DNA of 64,000 nucleotides. It comes from Nocardia sp. NBC_00416 (GTDB lineage: Bacteria; Actinomycetota; Actinomycetes; Mycobacteriales; Mycobacteriaceae). The stretch is from NCBI RefSeq assembly GCF_036032445.1, contig NZ_CP107932.1:1800501-1864500 (forward strand), given 5' to 3'. Positions 1 through 9,395 of the stretch are shown piece after piece. The notes under the pieces were generated by a model, which saw only the letters and a list, made by a program, of their open reading frames with translations, did not search any database and was not told the DNA's origin. The translations under genes were made by a program, and so were the position numbers. Within the stretch, counting starts at the first letter, position 1. Every line of letters begins with the position of its first letter.

Positions 1-1502
1 GACCGGAGGCCGCGCCGATCTGCCGGGTGAGCACGGATTCCGCTTCTTCCCGGGCTGCTACCAGAACATTCCCGACACCATGCGCCGGATTCCGTTTCCC
101 GGCAACCCGAACGGCGTATTGGACAATCTCATCCGGGTGGAGGGAACGGTGGCGGGCTTCCGTGACAAGCCGCCGATCTTCGCACCGGTAGAGGTGGGCG
201 CACTCGATCAGCTCACGCCCGAACGCCTGCAGAACAGCATCATCGGCGCGTTCAGTTTCATCCCGGAACTCCCGCCGCACGAATTGGCCTTCTTCGGCAA
301 GCAGATGCTCATGTGGTTCACCTCCAGCACCGAACGCCGATTCGGCCAGTGGGAGTATCTGACCTGGGAGCAGATCATGCGCGCCGACGGCAAATCCGAG
401 GCCTACCGCGCCTATCTGGTCAACGCGCTCACCCGGATCACCGTCGCCGCGAAACCGCATCTCAGCTCGGCACGCACCATCGGCACGATCGGCGAGGCTC
501 TGGTACTGGCCGGCACCGGGCTCATCCCGGAGTTCTCCGGCGGCGTGGACCGGATCCTGAACCGGCCGACCAACGCGGCCTGGATCGACCCCTGGGTGGC
601 CTACCTGCAATCGCGCGGGGTGCAGTTCGTGATGGGCCAGCGGGCGAGCCGTCTGGTCTACGACGGCGGGAAGATCACCTCGGTATCGGTCACCGGCGGC
701 GGGGGCGCGACGAATTCCGTTGTCGCCGACTACTACGTCTGCGCCATACCGGTCGACAAGACGGTCCCGCTGCTCGACGACCGGATCCTGTCCGCCGACC
801 CGCATCTGGCGGGTATGCGTGACCTGCTCACGGACTGGATGGTCGGTATCCAGTACTACCTGCGCCGGCCCACCGACATACCGGAGGGGCATGTCGCGGC
901 GCTGGGTTCTCCGTGGGCGCTCACCGCGCTGCGGCAGGCTCCCATGTGGGTGGGTGATTTCGCCGCCCAGTACGGCGACGGATCCGTACGGGAATGCTTC
1001 TCGGTGGATATCTCGGATTGGGATTCCCCGGGGATTCTGCATCACCGGCCGGCCAAACAGTGCAGTGCGCAGGAAATAGCGACCGAGGTGTGGGCGCAAT
1101 TGAAAATGTGGCTGAACAACGGCACGGGGTGGCTGCGCGACGAGGATATCCACTCCTGGCATCTGGATCCGGGGGTCAGCTGGTCCGGGGGCGCCACGCA
1201 CAACGAAACCCCCCTTGCTGGTCAACACCGTCGGCTCCTACGACAAACGCCCCACCGCGCACTGCGCGATTCCGAACCTGTTCTTCGGCGGCGACCACGT
1301 GCGCAGCAATATCGACCTGGCCACGATGGAGAGCGCCAACGAATCGGGCCGGTCGGCCGCGAATGCGATCCTCGACGCCGCGGACGACCCCGCACCGCAC
1401 GCCCCGGTGTTCCCCCTGGTCGCGCTCCCGGCGTTCGAGGCCGCCAAGCGGATCGACGCGGACCGGTTCCGGGCCGGGCTCCCCCACATCCTGGACGTGT
1501 GA
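1..1502 (+). pseudogene. FAD-dependent oxidoreductase (phytoene desaturase / amine oxidase type), 5' cut by window, frameshifted
   Basis: The frame is open from base 2, so the gene begins upstream of the window. Residues GEHGFRFFPG (from base 26) match the FAD/substrate segment shared by phytoene desaturase and hydroxysqualene dehydroxylase-like flavoenzymes. The first frame reads through THNETP near base 1211 and then becomes an Arg-rich shadow. The expected continuation, LLVNTVGSYDKRPT and then FFGGDHVRSNIDLATME, sits in the +2-shifted frame from base 1215 to a TGA at 1500-1502. The shift falls in a run of six C at 1209-1214; removing one C restores a single reading frame. It is either a real inactivating frameshift or a homopolymer sequencing error. 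The substrate is unknown; family membership is clear, exact function is not. Confidence 0.75.
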
Positions 1503-1763
1503 CGGGTAGCGGCGGTGCGGCGGCCGCCCCCGGCGTGGCGTCCCGGGGGGAAACATCGACCGCTGCCCGCACCGAATCTCCGGCCACGGCGCCGGCGACT
1601 CGCCGGTGAAAGAATCGCCGATGAAGCGGAATTCACCGGAATCGCAATTCACCGAAAGTATTGTCGGCCCGATCTTGTTCCGTGAGAATGGGTTCCGAGC
1701 CGAAATCCGGCTTCTTGGGGACCGTCGGCGCTCCGGCGCCGGCAGAACAAGTGGGGAAAGACC

Positions 1764-2318
1764 ATGAGAATCAAGCACCTCGCCGCCACAGCTCTGCTCT
1801 CCATCGGCGCGCTCGGCGTCGCCGCGGGCACCGCACAGGCCCATCCGAACGCCGCCACGGAGATCGCCGCCCACGGCGCCGAACAGGGGGTCGGCTATGT
1901 CGTGGCACCGAACGAGACGGGCACCGCGGTCGTCACGACCCTCGACGCCGGGAGTTTCGCGCTGACTGCCGACGGCGCGGCCGTCACCCTGTCGGATCCG
2001 GCGGGCCGCGTGCTCACCACACTGCCGCTGGGGGTCGCGGCCGCCGGGCAGACCGCACCGCTGGCCTCGGCCATCTCCGCCGACGGGCGCACCCTCACCC
2101 TGACACCGGATGCGTCCACACCCGCAGGGCAGCATGTGGCCCAGCTGGTGGCCGATCCGGATACCGAATCCCGCAAACTGCACAATGCCGGCGTCGGCGC
2201 CCTGATCGGCGGCGGTATCGGCGCGGTGCTGGGCTTCTTCCTGGGCGGGGTCGGCGCGCTGATCACCATTCCGATCGGCGCCGGGGTCGGCGCCCTGATC
2301 GGCTATTCCACTCCGTGA
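1764..2318 (+). CDS. secreted glycine-zipper protein (DUF8020-like), 184 aa
   Basis: An ATG is preceded by a GGGGAAAG ribosome site. The first ~27 residues are a Sec signal peptide (basic MRIKHL, Ala-rich core, cut after AGTAQA). The middle has beta-type Thr/Val/Asp repeats. The last ~45 residues form a hydrophobic glycine-zipper (GALIGGGIGAVLGFFLGG and GAGVGALIGY), a pattern that inserts into or packs against membranes. The length and layout match small exported proteins common in Nocardia, for which no function is established. It stands alone between the broken oxidoreductase and an HTH protein, with no clear operon partner. Confidence 0.7.
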   Translation: MRIKHLAATALLSIGALGVAAGTAQAHPNAATEIAAHGAEQGVGYVVAPNETGTAVVTTLDAGSFALTADGAAVTLSDPAGRVLTTLPLGVAAAGQTAPLASAISADGRTLTLTPDASTPAGQHVAQLVADPDTESRKLHNAGVGALIGGGIGAVLGFFLGGVGALITIPIGAGVGALIGYSTP

Positions 2319-2462
2319 CAACCGGACTCGGCGATGGCCCACCGCACCCGGTGGGTCCGCCGGGTTCGCACAGCCCGAACGGCGCCCGATTCCGTTGCGC
2401 CGGAATCGGAATCCACTCCCGCGGCGGCGGCCGAGAGCCCCGTTTCTGTCGGACCCCCCTCC

Positions 2463-2468
2463 TATAAT
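2463..2468 (+). promoter_or_regulatory. candidate -10 element TATAAT
   Basis: An exact TATAAT hexamer stands out in otherwise GC-rich DNA about 94 bases before the chosen start of the next gene. No good TTGACA-like -35 was seen at 17 bases spacing (the region reads TTTCTG). If it is used, the mRNA has a leader of roughly 85 bases. Confidence 0.35.
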
Positions 2469-2561
2469 TGTGCAGGTAGGACACAGTCGGAAGGGTTCAG
2501 CGCGGTCGGCGAACCGGCCGGGCGACAAGCCCTCCGGCGTATCGGAACCGGGGGTTCTGTG

Positions 2562-3545
2562 ATGAGTGAAATCGGACAGGAACGATTGCTGCCGCCGCGT
2601 CAGCACGGGACGTCGTGGCGGGAATCCGAATATCGGGTCGTGGCGACGGAACTGCGGGCCGGCAAGGGGCTGGCCGCGATCGCCGCGGAGCTCGGCCGCA
2701 CGCCGTCCGCGGTGCAGGCGGCCTTGCGGAACTTCGTGCCACCCGAAGAGAAGGTGCGCGCCGGTGATCGAGCCGGTTGGATCCGGGACCGGCTGGCCGC
2801 CGAGCCGGATTGGGACTGGTGGGCGGTCGTACTCGAATACCACCGGCACGGGCCCTCGGCGCTGTGGCTCACCGAGCACGAGCACCTGGTGCGCGGCGCG
2901 TGGCGGGATCGCACCCCGATGCCGGTGCTCGCCCAGCGGCTCGATACCGCCGAGATCGAGGTGGCCGGTTTCCTACGCGCGCTCGGCCTGGCCGAGAATC
3001 TGGCCGAGGTGGCCGACCGGCTCGGCGCCACACCCGGTCAGGCACTGGCGAAACGGGTGAACGCGACCCGGGATCAGGACCAGTCGGCGAACTGGGTCCT
3101 GGTGGTCGACGGCGCGGCCGGCACCGTGCAACCGCGCAGCGCGCCGGTCCGCAGGCATGTATCGGTGCACGAGAGCCGGGCCGCCGCCGAAGCGGGGCGA
3201 GATCGCGTACTGGGCTGGCATCGGCGCACCGCGAGCGACGGTTCCGCGCCGGTGTGGTGGACGATCGCGCAACGCGGGGTCGGGGATTCGGCCGGCCGGA
3301 CCTACTGCGGCGTCTTCACCCCGCGTCTCGTGGACAGCGGAGTCCGCGCCGACGCGTTGGAGATCGGCGATCGGATCCGGATCGCCGGATCCGACGGCAA
3401 CCCGGTGGAGGCCCTCGTCGAATCAGTGGCGCAACGCGGCGAAGTGGTGGTCGCCGACCTCGGACCGGTGGGAGACACCCGGGTCCATCAGGTGATCGAG
3501 TTCGACGCAGGCGAACGCGTGGAGGTCCTGCCCGCCCCGCAGTGA
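2562..3545 (+). CDS. helix-turn-helix protein of unknown function, 327 aa
   Basis: The ATG at 2562 (MSEIGQERLL) was chosen because the frame upstream to 2334 is Arg/Pro-rich non-gene-like sequence and a TATAAT lies inside it. Residues ~18-55 look like a Myb/SANT- or sigma-4-type helix-turn-helix (a WRESEYR helix, then LAAIAAELGRTPSAVQAAL). The middle repeats a similar helical pattern (PMPVLAQRLDTAEIEVAGFL, then EVADRLGATPGQAL). The last ~100 residues resemble a small beta-barrel (ADALEIGDRIRIAG). I recognise no family. The HTH suggests DNA binding, but its partner and target are unknown. It ends 11 bases from the convergent MFS gene. Confidence 0.6.
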   Translation: MSEIGQERLLPPRQHGTSWRESEYRVVATELRAGKGLAAIAAELGRTPSAVQAALRNFVPPEEKVRAGDRAGWIRDRLAAEPDWDWWAVVLEYHRHGPSALWLTEHEHLVRGAWRDRTPMPVLAQRLDTAEIEVAGFLRALGLAENLAEVADRLGATPGQALAKRVNATRDQDQSANWVLVVDGAAGTVQPRSAPVRRHVSVHESRAAAEAGRDRVLGWHRRTASDGSAPVWWTIAQRGVGDSAGRTYCGVFTPRLVDSGVRADALEIGDRIRIAGSDGNPVEALVESVAQRGEVVVADLGPVGDTRVHQVIEFDAGERVEVLPAPQ

Positions 3546-3556
3546 CCGGATGATCG

Positions 3557-4969
3557 TCAGCGAGCGGATTCGGCGCGTCCGGGCATGAAGGCGGACGCGA
3601 CCACGATGGCCGCGGCCATCACGGCCACCGCCACGAACACCAGATGCACCCCCTCGGCCAGTGCCGCGGGCGAGGGGGTGCCGGTATCGCCCACCCGCGA
3701 ATTCACGAGCGCGCCGAATACCGCCACACCCACTGCGCTACCGATGGACCGGGCGAACATGTTCGCCGAGGTCACCACGCCCCGTTCACCCCAGGTCGCG
3801 GTGGTCTGGGCGGCGATCAGCGTCGGACTGGCCACCAGGCCCATCCCGAGGCCGATCACGAAACAGGTGGCCGCGATCTGCCCGATCGACGTGTGCGGCC
3901 CGATGAACAGCGTGCCGGCGGCGCCGACTACCGCGATCGCGCTGCCGGCGAGAGCGGTGCGGCGGAAACCGATACGCAGGTACACCCGGCCCGACTGGGA
4001 CGCCGAGACCGGCCAGCCCAGGGTCAGCGCCCCCACGGTCAGCCCACCGAGCACGGCGCTCGCGCCCAGGACCCCCTGGGTGAATGTCGGAACATAGGAG
4101 GTGAGGCCGAGCAGCAACGCGCCGACCAGCCCGGATATCGCCGAACTGGCGACCACGACACGCCGGGTGAACAACCACAGCGGCAGAATCGGATTCGCCG
4201 CCCGGCGTTCCAGTAATACGAACACCACGAGTACCGCCGCGCCACCGGTGAAGATCCCGATGCTGACAGGTGAATCCCACGCCCACGCCCGGCCGCCCTC
4301 CAGCAACCCGAGAATGAGCGCCCCGGCGCCCGCGGTGAGCAGAACCGCACCCGGATAGTCGACCCGCTGCCGCTGCCGGGGGGCGGTTTCGGTGAAGTGG
4401 CGCCACAGCATCCACCCGGCCCACGCCGACAGCGGCAGGTTCACCAGGAAGATCCAGCGCCACCCGACGAAATCCGCGAACACCCCGCCCAGTAGCGGGC
4501 CCATCACCGAGGAGAACGCCCAGACGCCCGCGAGATAGCCCTGGACCCTGGCGCGTTCTGCCAGGGTGTACAGGTCACCGGCGATGGTCATGGTCATCGG
4601 CTGGATCGCGCCGGCGCCGATACCCTGCACCGCCCGGAACACGATCAGCCACAGCATGCTCCCCGCGAGCCCGCACAGCAGCGAGCCGATCGCGAAGACC
4701 GCGATTCCGAACAGGAGCACCGGTTTACGGCCCACCGTATCGGCGACCTTGCCGTACACGGGCACGCTGACGGCCTGGGCGAGCAAGTACACGGAGAACA
4801 GCCAGGGGAACTGGGCGAAACCGCCCAGACTTTCGGTGATGGTGAGGACCGCGGTCGCGATGATCGTCGAATCCAGCGCGATCAGACCGGTGGCCAGCAT
4901 GAGCGAGCCGAGGATCGCACCGCGTTCGGAGCGCAGCCCGACGCCGGTCTTCACCGTTTCCGCCACCAC
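3557..4969 (-). CDS. MFS drug-efflux transporter, DHA2 (EmrB/QacA) type, 470 aa
   Basis: This is a polytopic membrane protein with about 14 hydrophobic helices. Motif LDSTIIATAVLTI in helix 1 and GKVADTVGRKP in the helix 2-3 loop (MFS motif A) place it in the proton-driven drug:H+ antiporter family with 14 helices; the length fits. The GTG at 4969 was chosen because GAGG lies 7 bases before it and the conserved N-terminus begins soon after. A longer in-frame extension to 5194 is Arg/Cys-rich and unlikely to be translated. Substrates cannot be deduced. It is divergent from the lipoprotein gene at 5193 and has no adjacent TetR-type regulator. Confidence 0.85.
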   Translation of the reverse strand: MVAETVKTGVGLRSERGAILGSLMLATGLIALDSTIIATAVLTITESLGGFAQFPWLFSVYLLAQAVSVPVYGKVADTVGRKPVLLFGIAVFAIGSLLCGLAGSMLWLIVFRAVQGIGAGAIQPMTMTIAGDLYTLAERARVQGYLAGVWAFSSVMGPLLGGVFADFVGWRWIFLVNLPLSAWAGWMLWRHFTETAPRQRQRVDYPGAVLLTAGAGALILGLLEGGRAWAWDSPVSIGIFTGGAAVLVVFVLLERRAANPILPLWLFTRRVVVASSAISGLVGALLLGLTSYVPTFTQGVLGASAVLGGLTVGALTLGWPVSASQSGRVYLRIGFRRTALAGSAIAVVGAAGTLFIGPHTSIGQIAATCFVIGLGMGLVASPTLIAAQTTATWGERGVVTSANMFARSIGSAVGVAVFGALVNSRVGDTGTPSPAALAEGVHLVFVAVAVMAAAIVVASAFMPGRAESAR

Positions 4970-5192
4970 CAGCGCACCTCTTTCTCCAGACCAGAAAGGC
5001 CAACACGGCCGCCGGGTCACGGTATTCCTCCCACTCCGGCGCACACCGCAGGTTTTCCACATGGTGGGACGACTTCGGTCCGCGGCGGCCGCCGAGCGAG
5101 GTTGTGGGGCAGCGCAACCGCGCCGGAAGCACCGCTGTGAGCCCCCACAGAGTGCGTGTGGCGCGGCCGGGCGGATGGATAGCATCCGCGGC

Positions 5193-5717
5193 ATGAGCGC
5201 GCCCCTGCACCGTCACCGCCGTCGTTTCCTCGCACGAATCCTGTTCAGCGCATTGGCTTCAGCCGGCTGCTTCGGCGCGGCGGGATGCGGGGACGCCACG
5301 GAACCTGCGGACCCCGCGGCGGTGTGGGATCCGTGCGGCCTGCCCGCTGACCTCCTCGCCGATTCCGGGTTCGCCGCGGATTCGGTCCGGCGCGACGTCG
5401 CCACCGAGCCGGGCTGGGCCGGGTGCGGTTGGAGCAGTGACCGGGCCGCGCTACGGGTGCTGTTCAGCAGCGCGGGCTCACCGGACGACGTGGCCGGGGA
5501 CGGCGACACCAGCACCGAGATCGCCCTCGCGAATCGGACCGCACGACGCCTGCACACCGGCGCCGCCGATACCGCGACCACCTGCACGGTCGTCCTGCCC
5601 ACCGCCGACAGCGGCGTCGTGCGGGTCCGGGTGGACAGCGCACCCGGGGACGCCGGCGGTGCTTGTGCGCGGGCCGAACGGGCGACAAGCACCCTTGCAC
5701 CCGCGTTTCCGGCCTGA
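5193..5717 (+). CDS. DUF3558-type lipoprotein with Tat-like signal, 174 aa
   Basis: The N-terminus HRRRFLARILF has the RRxFL core of a twin-arginine signal. It is followed by a hydrophobic stretch and lipobox-like Cys residues (LASAGC and GAAGC), so the product is probably a lipid-anchored envelope protein. The body has the paired-Cys pattern of DUF3558: DPCGL, GCGW, TTCTV and GGACARA. Mycobacterial and nocardial members are cell-envelope lipoproteins of unknown role. The ATG at 5193 was chosen; an in-frame ATG at 5175 adds six residues and neither has a strong ribosome site. Confidence 0.65.
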   Translation: MSAPLHRHRRRFLARILFSALASAGCFGAAGCGDATEPADPAAVWDPCGLPADLLADSGFAADSVRRDVATEPGWAGCGWSSDRAALRVLFSSAGSPDDVAGDGDTSTEIALANRTARRLHTGAADTATTCTVVLPTADSGVVRVRVDSAPGDAGGACARAERATSTLAPAFPA

Positions 5718-5746
5718 TCGGCCGAACCGACCGTAACCCACACCAC

Positions 5747-5760
5747 TGTGACCAGTCACA
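5747..5760. promoter_or_regulatory. inverted repeat TGTGAC-CA-GTCACA upstream of the PucR-type regulator
   Basis: A perfect 6+6 bp inverted repeat with a 2-base centre lies 119 bases before the regulator start. It resembles a CRP/GlxR half-site pair but has 4 rather than 6 bases between TGTGA and TCACA. It may be an autoregulatory site. Confidence 0.35.
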
Positions 5761-5878
5761 AGCCAGATGGTTCGACCTTCAGGGTCGTCCAGTCGAGTTC
5801 GCAAACACGCCCGCAATACGAGACACGATCGTTACTGTGGAGCCGCAGTCTCGCCACCCAGGGGTAGAAGGAGTCAGC

Positions 5879-7096
5879 ATGACCGTCGATGCGACCAGAA
5901 CCAAGCTGACGCTATCCGGCCAGCCAATGTCCGCCCCGTTACAGGACGTGCGCAAATTATCCCGCCGGATGGTGGGCCATTTCGTGGAGAACGTGGTGCC
6001 CTGCGGCACGCTGCCCGGTGACGCGATCTACGGCGACGTCACCACCATCACCCGCACCTGTCTCGAACTCGCCGTCAGCATGCTCGACGGCCAGGACATC
6101 CCGGAGAAGACCAGGCGGCTGGAGAACGCCGCGGCGGGCTGGGCGCGCGAGGGCGTACCGATCGACACCATTCACCACGCCGTGCACGAGGGCTTCCGGC
6201 TCGGCCTGGACCTGGTGGTCTCCAATGCCACCGTGACCGACTACTCGGCGCTGGTGGACGGCGCCAAGCTGGTGGTCGAGATGTTGGACAAGATGACCGT
6301 CTGCATCTCCATGGCCTATGTGCGGGAACTGCGGTCGGTGGTGAGCGAACACCATACGGCCGTGCACACGCTGACCTCGGCACTGCTGGGCGGGCACAGC
6401 ACCTCGACCATGGCCCGGGAGTGCGGGATCGAGATCGCGCACGCCTACACCGTGCTGGCGGTGGCCATCCCGGCACACCCGGACGAGTCGGTCCCGGCGC
6501 TCGACGGCAAGGTGGTGGCACGGCGGAAACTGCGCCGGGTCCAGGCCGAACTGGCCACCCGCTGTGAGGATTCGGCGCTGTCGCTGCTGAGCGTGGACGG
6601 CGGGACGGTCCTGTTGCCGGCCGATATCCTCGACGGCGAAGAGCTGGACGAACTCATCGCGCAGGTGTCGCGCGCGGCCCAGGTGCCGATCAGCGCCGCG
6701 GTGGTGCAGGCGCCGACCGCGGACGTACCGTCGGCGGCCGATCAAGCACACGAGTTGCTGGACATGGTGCAGCGCCTGGACTGCGTTCCCGGACTGTACC
6801 GATTCGACGATATGGCCCTGGAATACCAGCTGACCAGACCCGGCCCCGGCCGCGAATACCTGGGTTCGCTGCTGGACCCGCTCGACGATCATCCCGAACT
6901 GCTGGAGACGCTGCAGCGTCATATCAGCAACAACCTGAACCGGCAGCGCACCGCTCGCCTCATGCACATCCACACCAACACCATCGACTATCGGCTCAAG
7001 CGGGTCGCCCAGCTCACCGGCTTCGATCCGACACAGCCCTCGGGATTGTGGTATCTGCGCTCCGCATTGGTCGCCCGGAGTTACCGAGCGGGCTGA
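5879..7096 (+). CDS. PucR-type helix-turn-helix transcriptional regulator, 405 aa
   Basis: The ATG at 5879 follows AGAAGGAG with 5-6 bases spacing. The N-terminal ~170 residues are an all-helical domain (WAREGVPIDTIHHAVHEGF) typical of actinobacterial PucR-like regulators. The middle is a GGDEF-like/PucR sensing region. The last ~60 residues are the C-terminal HTH of the family (RTARLMHIHTNTIDYRLKR, then LTGFDP). It likely controls catabolic or lipid genes, but no target operon can be assigned. It is convergent with a gene encoding only a copy of its N-terminal domain; the stops are 3 bases apart. Confidence 0.85.
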   Translation: MTVDATRTKLTLSGQPMSAPLQDVRKLSRRMVGHFVENVVPCGTLPGDAIYGDVTTITRTCLELAVSMLDGQDIPEKTRRLENAAAGWAREGVPIDTIHHAVHEGFRLGLDLVVSNATVTDYSALVDGAKLVVEMLDKMTVCISMAYVRELRSVVSEHHTAVHTLTSALLGGHSTSTMARECGIEIAHAYTVLAVAIPAHPDESVPALDGKVVARRKLRRVQAELATRCEDSALSLLSVDGGTVLLPADILDGEELDELIAQVSRAAQVPISAAVVQAPTADVPSAADQAHELLDMVQRLDCVPGLYRFDDMALEYQLTRPGPGREYLGSLLDPLDDHPELLETLQRHISNNLNRQRTARLMHIHTNTIDYRLKRVAQLTGFDPTQPSGLWYLRSALVARSYRAG

Positions 7097-7099
7097 CCG

Positions 7100-7564
7100 T
7101 CACGCCGGCTCCTGGCCGCTGCGCATCTGCGCGACGTAGGCGCGGGACACCGCGGCGGTCAGCGTGTCGAGGACATCGACCACGAAGCAGCCGTCCACAC
7201 CGTCGGCCGCCGGGTCGAATGTCGCGCGCAACTCCGAATCACGTAACCCCAGGCCGCTTTTCACACCTTCGTGCAGGGCGTGCTGGATGACTTCGAGCGG
7301 AACGTCCTCGCGCGCCCAGCGGGCGGTGGCCACCTCCAGTCGGGCCAGGACCTGTTGCCCGGACGGATCCGAATCGTCCAGCAGTGCCAGCGCCAGGCCC
7401 AGCCCCACCCGGAAGGCCGTCTCGAAATCCGATCTCGGTCGTTCGGTGGTCGACGGATCGACGGTGTTCGCCGACCAGATCCGCAGCAGCTCGGCCGGAT
7501 CCGGGACGTCGAACAGCTCCCGCGAGTCCTCCGGCTCGCGGTCGTACTGCCCACTCGTGCACAT
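7100..7564 (-). CDS. stand-alone N-terminal domain of a PucR-like regulator, no HTH, 154 aa
   Basis: Residues RLEVATARWAREDVPLEVIQ and HALHEGVKSGLGL align with RLENAAAGWAREGVPIDTIH and HAVHEGFRLGLDL of the convergent neighbour (20 of 33 positions identical by eye). The protein stops where the neighbour would continue into its sensing and C-terminal HTH regions. The ATG at 7564 was chosen because GGAGG sits 8 bases upstream; an in-frame GTG lies 15 bases further out. It could titrate or heterodimerise with the full-length regulator, or be a decayed duplicate. The open frame and good ribosome site favour an intact short gene. Confidence 0.65.
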   Translation of the reverse strand: MCTSGQYDREPEDSRELFDVPDPAELLRIWSANTVDPSTTERPRSDFETAFRVGLGLALALLDDSDPSGQQVLARLEVATARWAREDVPLEVIQHALHEGVKSGLGLRDSELRATFDPAADGVDGCFVVDVLDTLTAAVSRAYVAQMRSGQEPA

Positions 7565-7803
7565 GCGTGCTCCCTCCACCAGCGACCGACAACCGATATG
7601 GACAAACGTATAGTTACCCAGCCGTTGCGATACGACACATCGCCCGGACTTCGGTCCACCTCGGAACGGGACCCGGCAAAGATAGTGAGACGTCCCATCA
7701 ACACATACTTGGATTTCGTGTAGTCGCCCACCGCGCGGGCCGGTGCCGGCACCCCCGACGGTACGACGCGCGCCCCGCCGCTCCCCCCGGTTAAGGTGCG
7801 GCA

Positions 7804-8580
7804 GTGGATACCGGTGATCTGATTGACCGCAGCAGTTCCATCGCGGAACGGCTCACGACGACCCAGGCGGCGCCCCCGTCCTGGTTGGTGCTCGCCACCG
7901 CCGTAGCAGCGATCGTACTGGTCGGATACCGGCCGCTGTGGCGGATCACCCGGAATGTGGTCACCATCGCGCACGAGGGGGGCCACGCCCTGATGGCCCT
8001 ACTGAGCGGGCGCCGGCTCAACGCCATCACCCTGCATTCGGACACCTCCGGACTCACGGTGTCCAGCGGCAAGCCGTACGGGCTCGGCATGATCCTCACC
8101 GCGCTCGCCGGATATCCGGCCCCACCCCTGGTCGGCCTGGGCTTCGCCGCCCTGCTCGGCGCCGGGCGGATCACCCTCATGCTGTGGACGGCGATCGCCG
8201 CCCTCGCCGTCATGCTGGTGATGATCCGAAATGTGTACGGCGTGGTGTCCGTGGTCAGCACGGGAGCGCTGGTTTTCGCGGTCTCCTGGTTCGGCTCCGA
8301 TGCCCTGCAGGCCGGTTTCGCCTATCTCGCGACCTGGTTGCTCTTGTTCGCCGGCAGTCGCCCGGTGCTCGAATTGCAGCGCACCCGCTCCCGGATGCGC
8401 GACGGCACGACCGATGCCGATCAGCTGGCCCGGCTCACCAAACTGCCGGGCCTGCTGTGGGTGGCGGTGTTCCTGACCGTGGCGCTGGGCGCGCTCGTGG
8501 TCGGGGCGGGGCTGCTGCTGTCGGCGACCGAAGGTATCTGCCTCCCGATCCCGAACGGCGCCGACTGCCCGGCGAACTGA
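7804..8580 (+). CDS. M50-type membrane metallopeptidase homologue, 258 aa
   Basis: The GTG start is preceded by AAGGTG. The protein has a first transmembrane helix, then the zinc motif HEGGH (AHEGGHALM) with the catalytic Glu, then several hydrophobic helices and a C-terminal helix. This is the layout of the M50B-like peptidase family (PF13398-type) common in actinobacteria. The HExxH motif is intact. Its substrate is unknown; related site-2 proteases cleave membrane proteins, but this subfamily is uncharacterised. It appears monocistronic and is convergent with the siderophore-interacting protein gene. Confidence 0.75.
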   Translation: MDTGDLIDRSSSIAERLTTTQAAPPSWLVLATAVAAIVLVGYRPLWRITRNVVTIAHEGGHALMALLSGRRLNAITLHSDTSGLTVSSGKPYGLGMILTALAGYPAPPLVGLGFAALLGAGRITLMLWTAIAALAVMLVMIRNVYGVVSVVSTGALVFAVSWFGSDALQAGFAYLATWLLLFAGSRPVLELQRTRSRMRDGTTDADQLARLTKLPGLLWVAVFLTVALGALVVGAGLLLSATEGICLPIPNGADCPAN

Positions 8581-8606
8581 GCTTTCGGGTCCGTGCCCGG
8601 AACGTC

Positions 8607-9383
8607 CTAACCGGCGCTCTCGGTCTCGGCGAGTTCCTTCTTCCAGACCCGGAATCCCTCTTCGGTGCGCCCCCGGCGCCAGTACCCGGAGATGGAGGCG
8701 AACTGCGCGGAAACGCCGCGCTCCCGGCGGATGTACGGGCGCAGATTGTGCATCACGGCCTGCGCCTCGCCGTGGATGAACACCTGCGCCTGCCCGGGTA
8801 GCCAGGGCGCTCCGCGGACCGCGGCGATCAGCGGGGCGTGATCGCCGGCCCGGTCGTCACCCACCTCGTGCGCGCCGCCGCCGCGATGCACCCAGGTGAC
8901 GTCCACCAGCGCCTTGGAGGTGAAGGTGATCTCATCGGCGGCGTCGGCGACCTCGATGAACACCTTCGCCGGAGCGCTTTCCGGGAGCGCTTCCACCGCC
9001 GCGGAGATCGCGGGCAGCGCGGCCTCGTCGCCCGCCAGCAGATGCCAGTCGGCATCGGCGCGCGGTGCGTAGGCCCCGCCCGGACCGAAGAAGGTGATCT
9101 GCTCACCGGGCCGGACCGCGGCGGCCCACGGCCCGGCGATGCCTTCGTCACCGTGTACCACGAAGTCGATGGCGATCTCCCGGGCCGCGCTGTCCACCGA
9201 CCGCACCGTATAGGTGCGCACGACCTCGCCGTCGGGGCGGTCGAACAGCAGTTTCACGTAGGCATCGGTGAACTCGTTGGCATCGAAATCACCGAAAGCC
9301 GGATCGCCCAGATACACCCGGACGATATGTGGGCTGAGCCACTCCGTCCGGGCCACGGTCATGGTGGTGCGCTTCCTGGCCAT
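8607..9383 (-). CDS. siderophore-interacting protein, FAD-dependent ferric reductase family, 258 aa
   Basis: The FAD-binding barrel has RTYTVRS (the RxYT motif), then a C-terminal NAD(P)H-binding-like part with GDEAALPAI and the family signature SGYWRRGRTEEGF. Homologues (ViuB/YqjH/SIP) reduce ferric siderophores in the cytoplasm to release iron. The length is typical. The ATG at 9383 has AGGAGG only 4 bases upstream; an ATG seven codons in (9362) is an alternative. A DtxR/IdeR-like box overlaps the leader 13-31 bases before the start, so iron repression is likely. Its divergent neighbour is a PapA5-like acyltransferase. Confidence 0.88.
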   Translation of the reverse strand: MARKRTTMTVARTEWLSPHIVRVYLGDPAFGDFDANEFTDAYVKLLFDRPDGEVVRTYTVRSVDSAAREIAIDFVVHGDEGIAGPWAAAVRPGEQITFFGPGGAYAPRADADWHLLAGDEAALPAISAAVEALPESAPAKVFIEVADAADEITFTSKALVDVTWVHRGGGAHEVGDDRAGDHAPLIAAVRGAPWLPGQAQVFIHGEAQAVMHNLRPYIRRERGVSAQFASISGYWRRGRTEEGFRVWKKELAETESAG

Positions 9384-9395
9384 CCGGCCTCCTCA

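Noticed and set aside
3583..4216. Plus-strand frames antisense to the MFS gene
   Set aside because: No hydrophobic or domain structure; composition is that of a reversed membrane-protein gene.
5957..6973. 338-residue antisense frame over the PucR-type regulator
   Set aside because: Low-complexity shadow frame without domains or a ribosome site.
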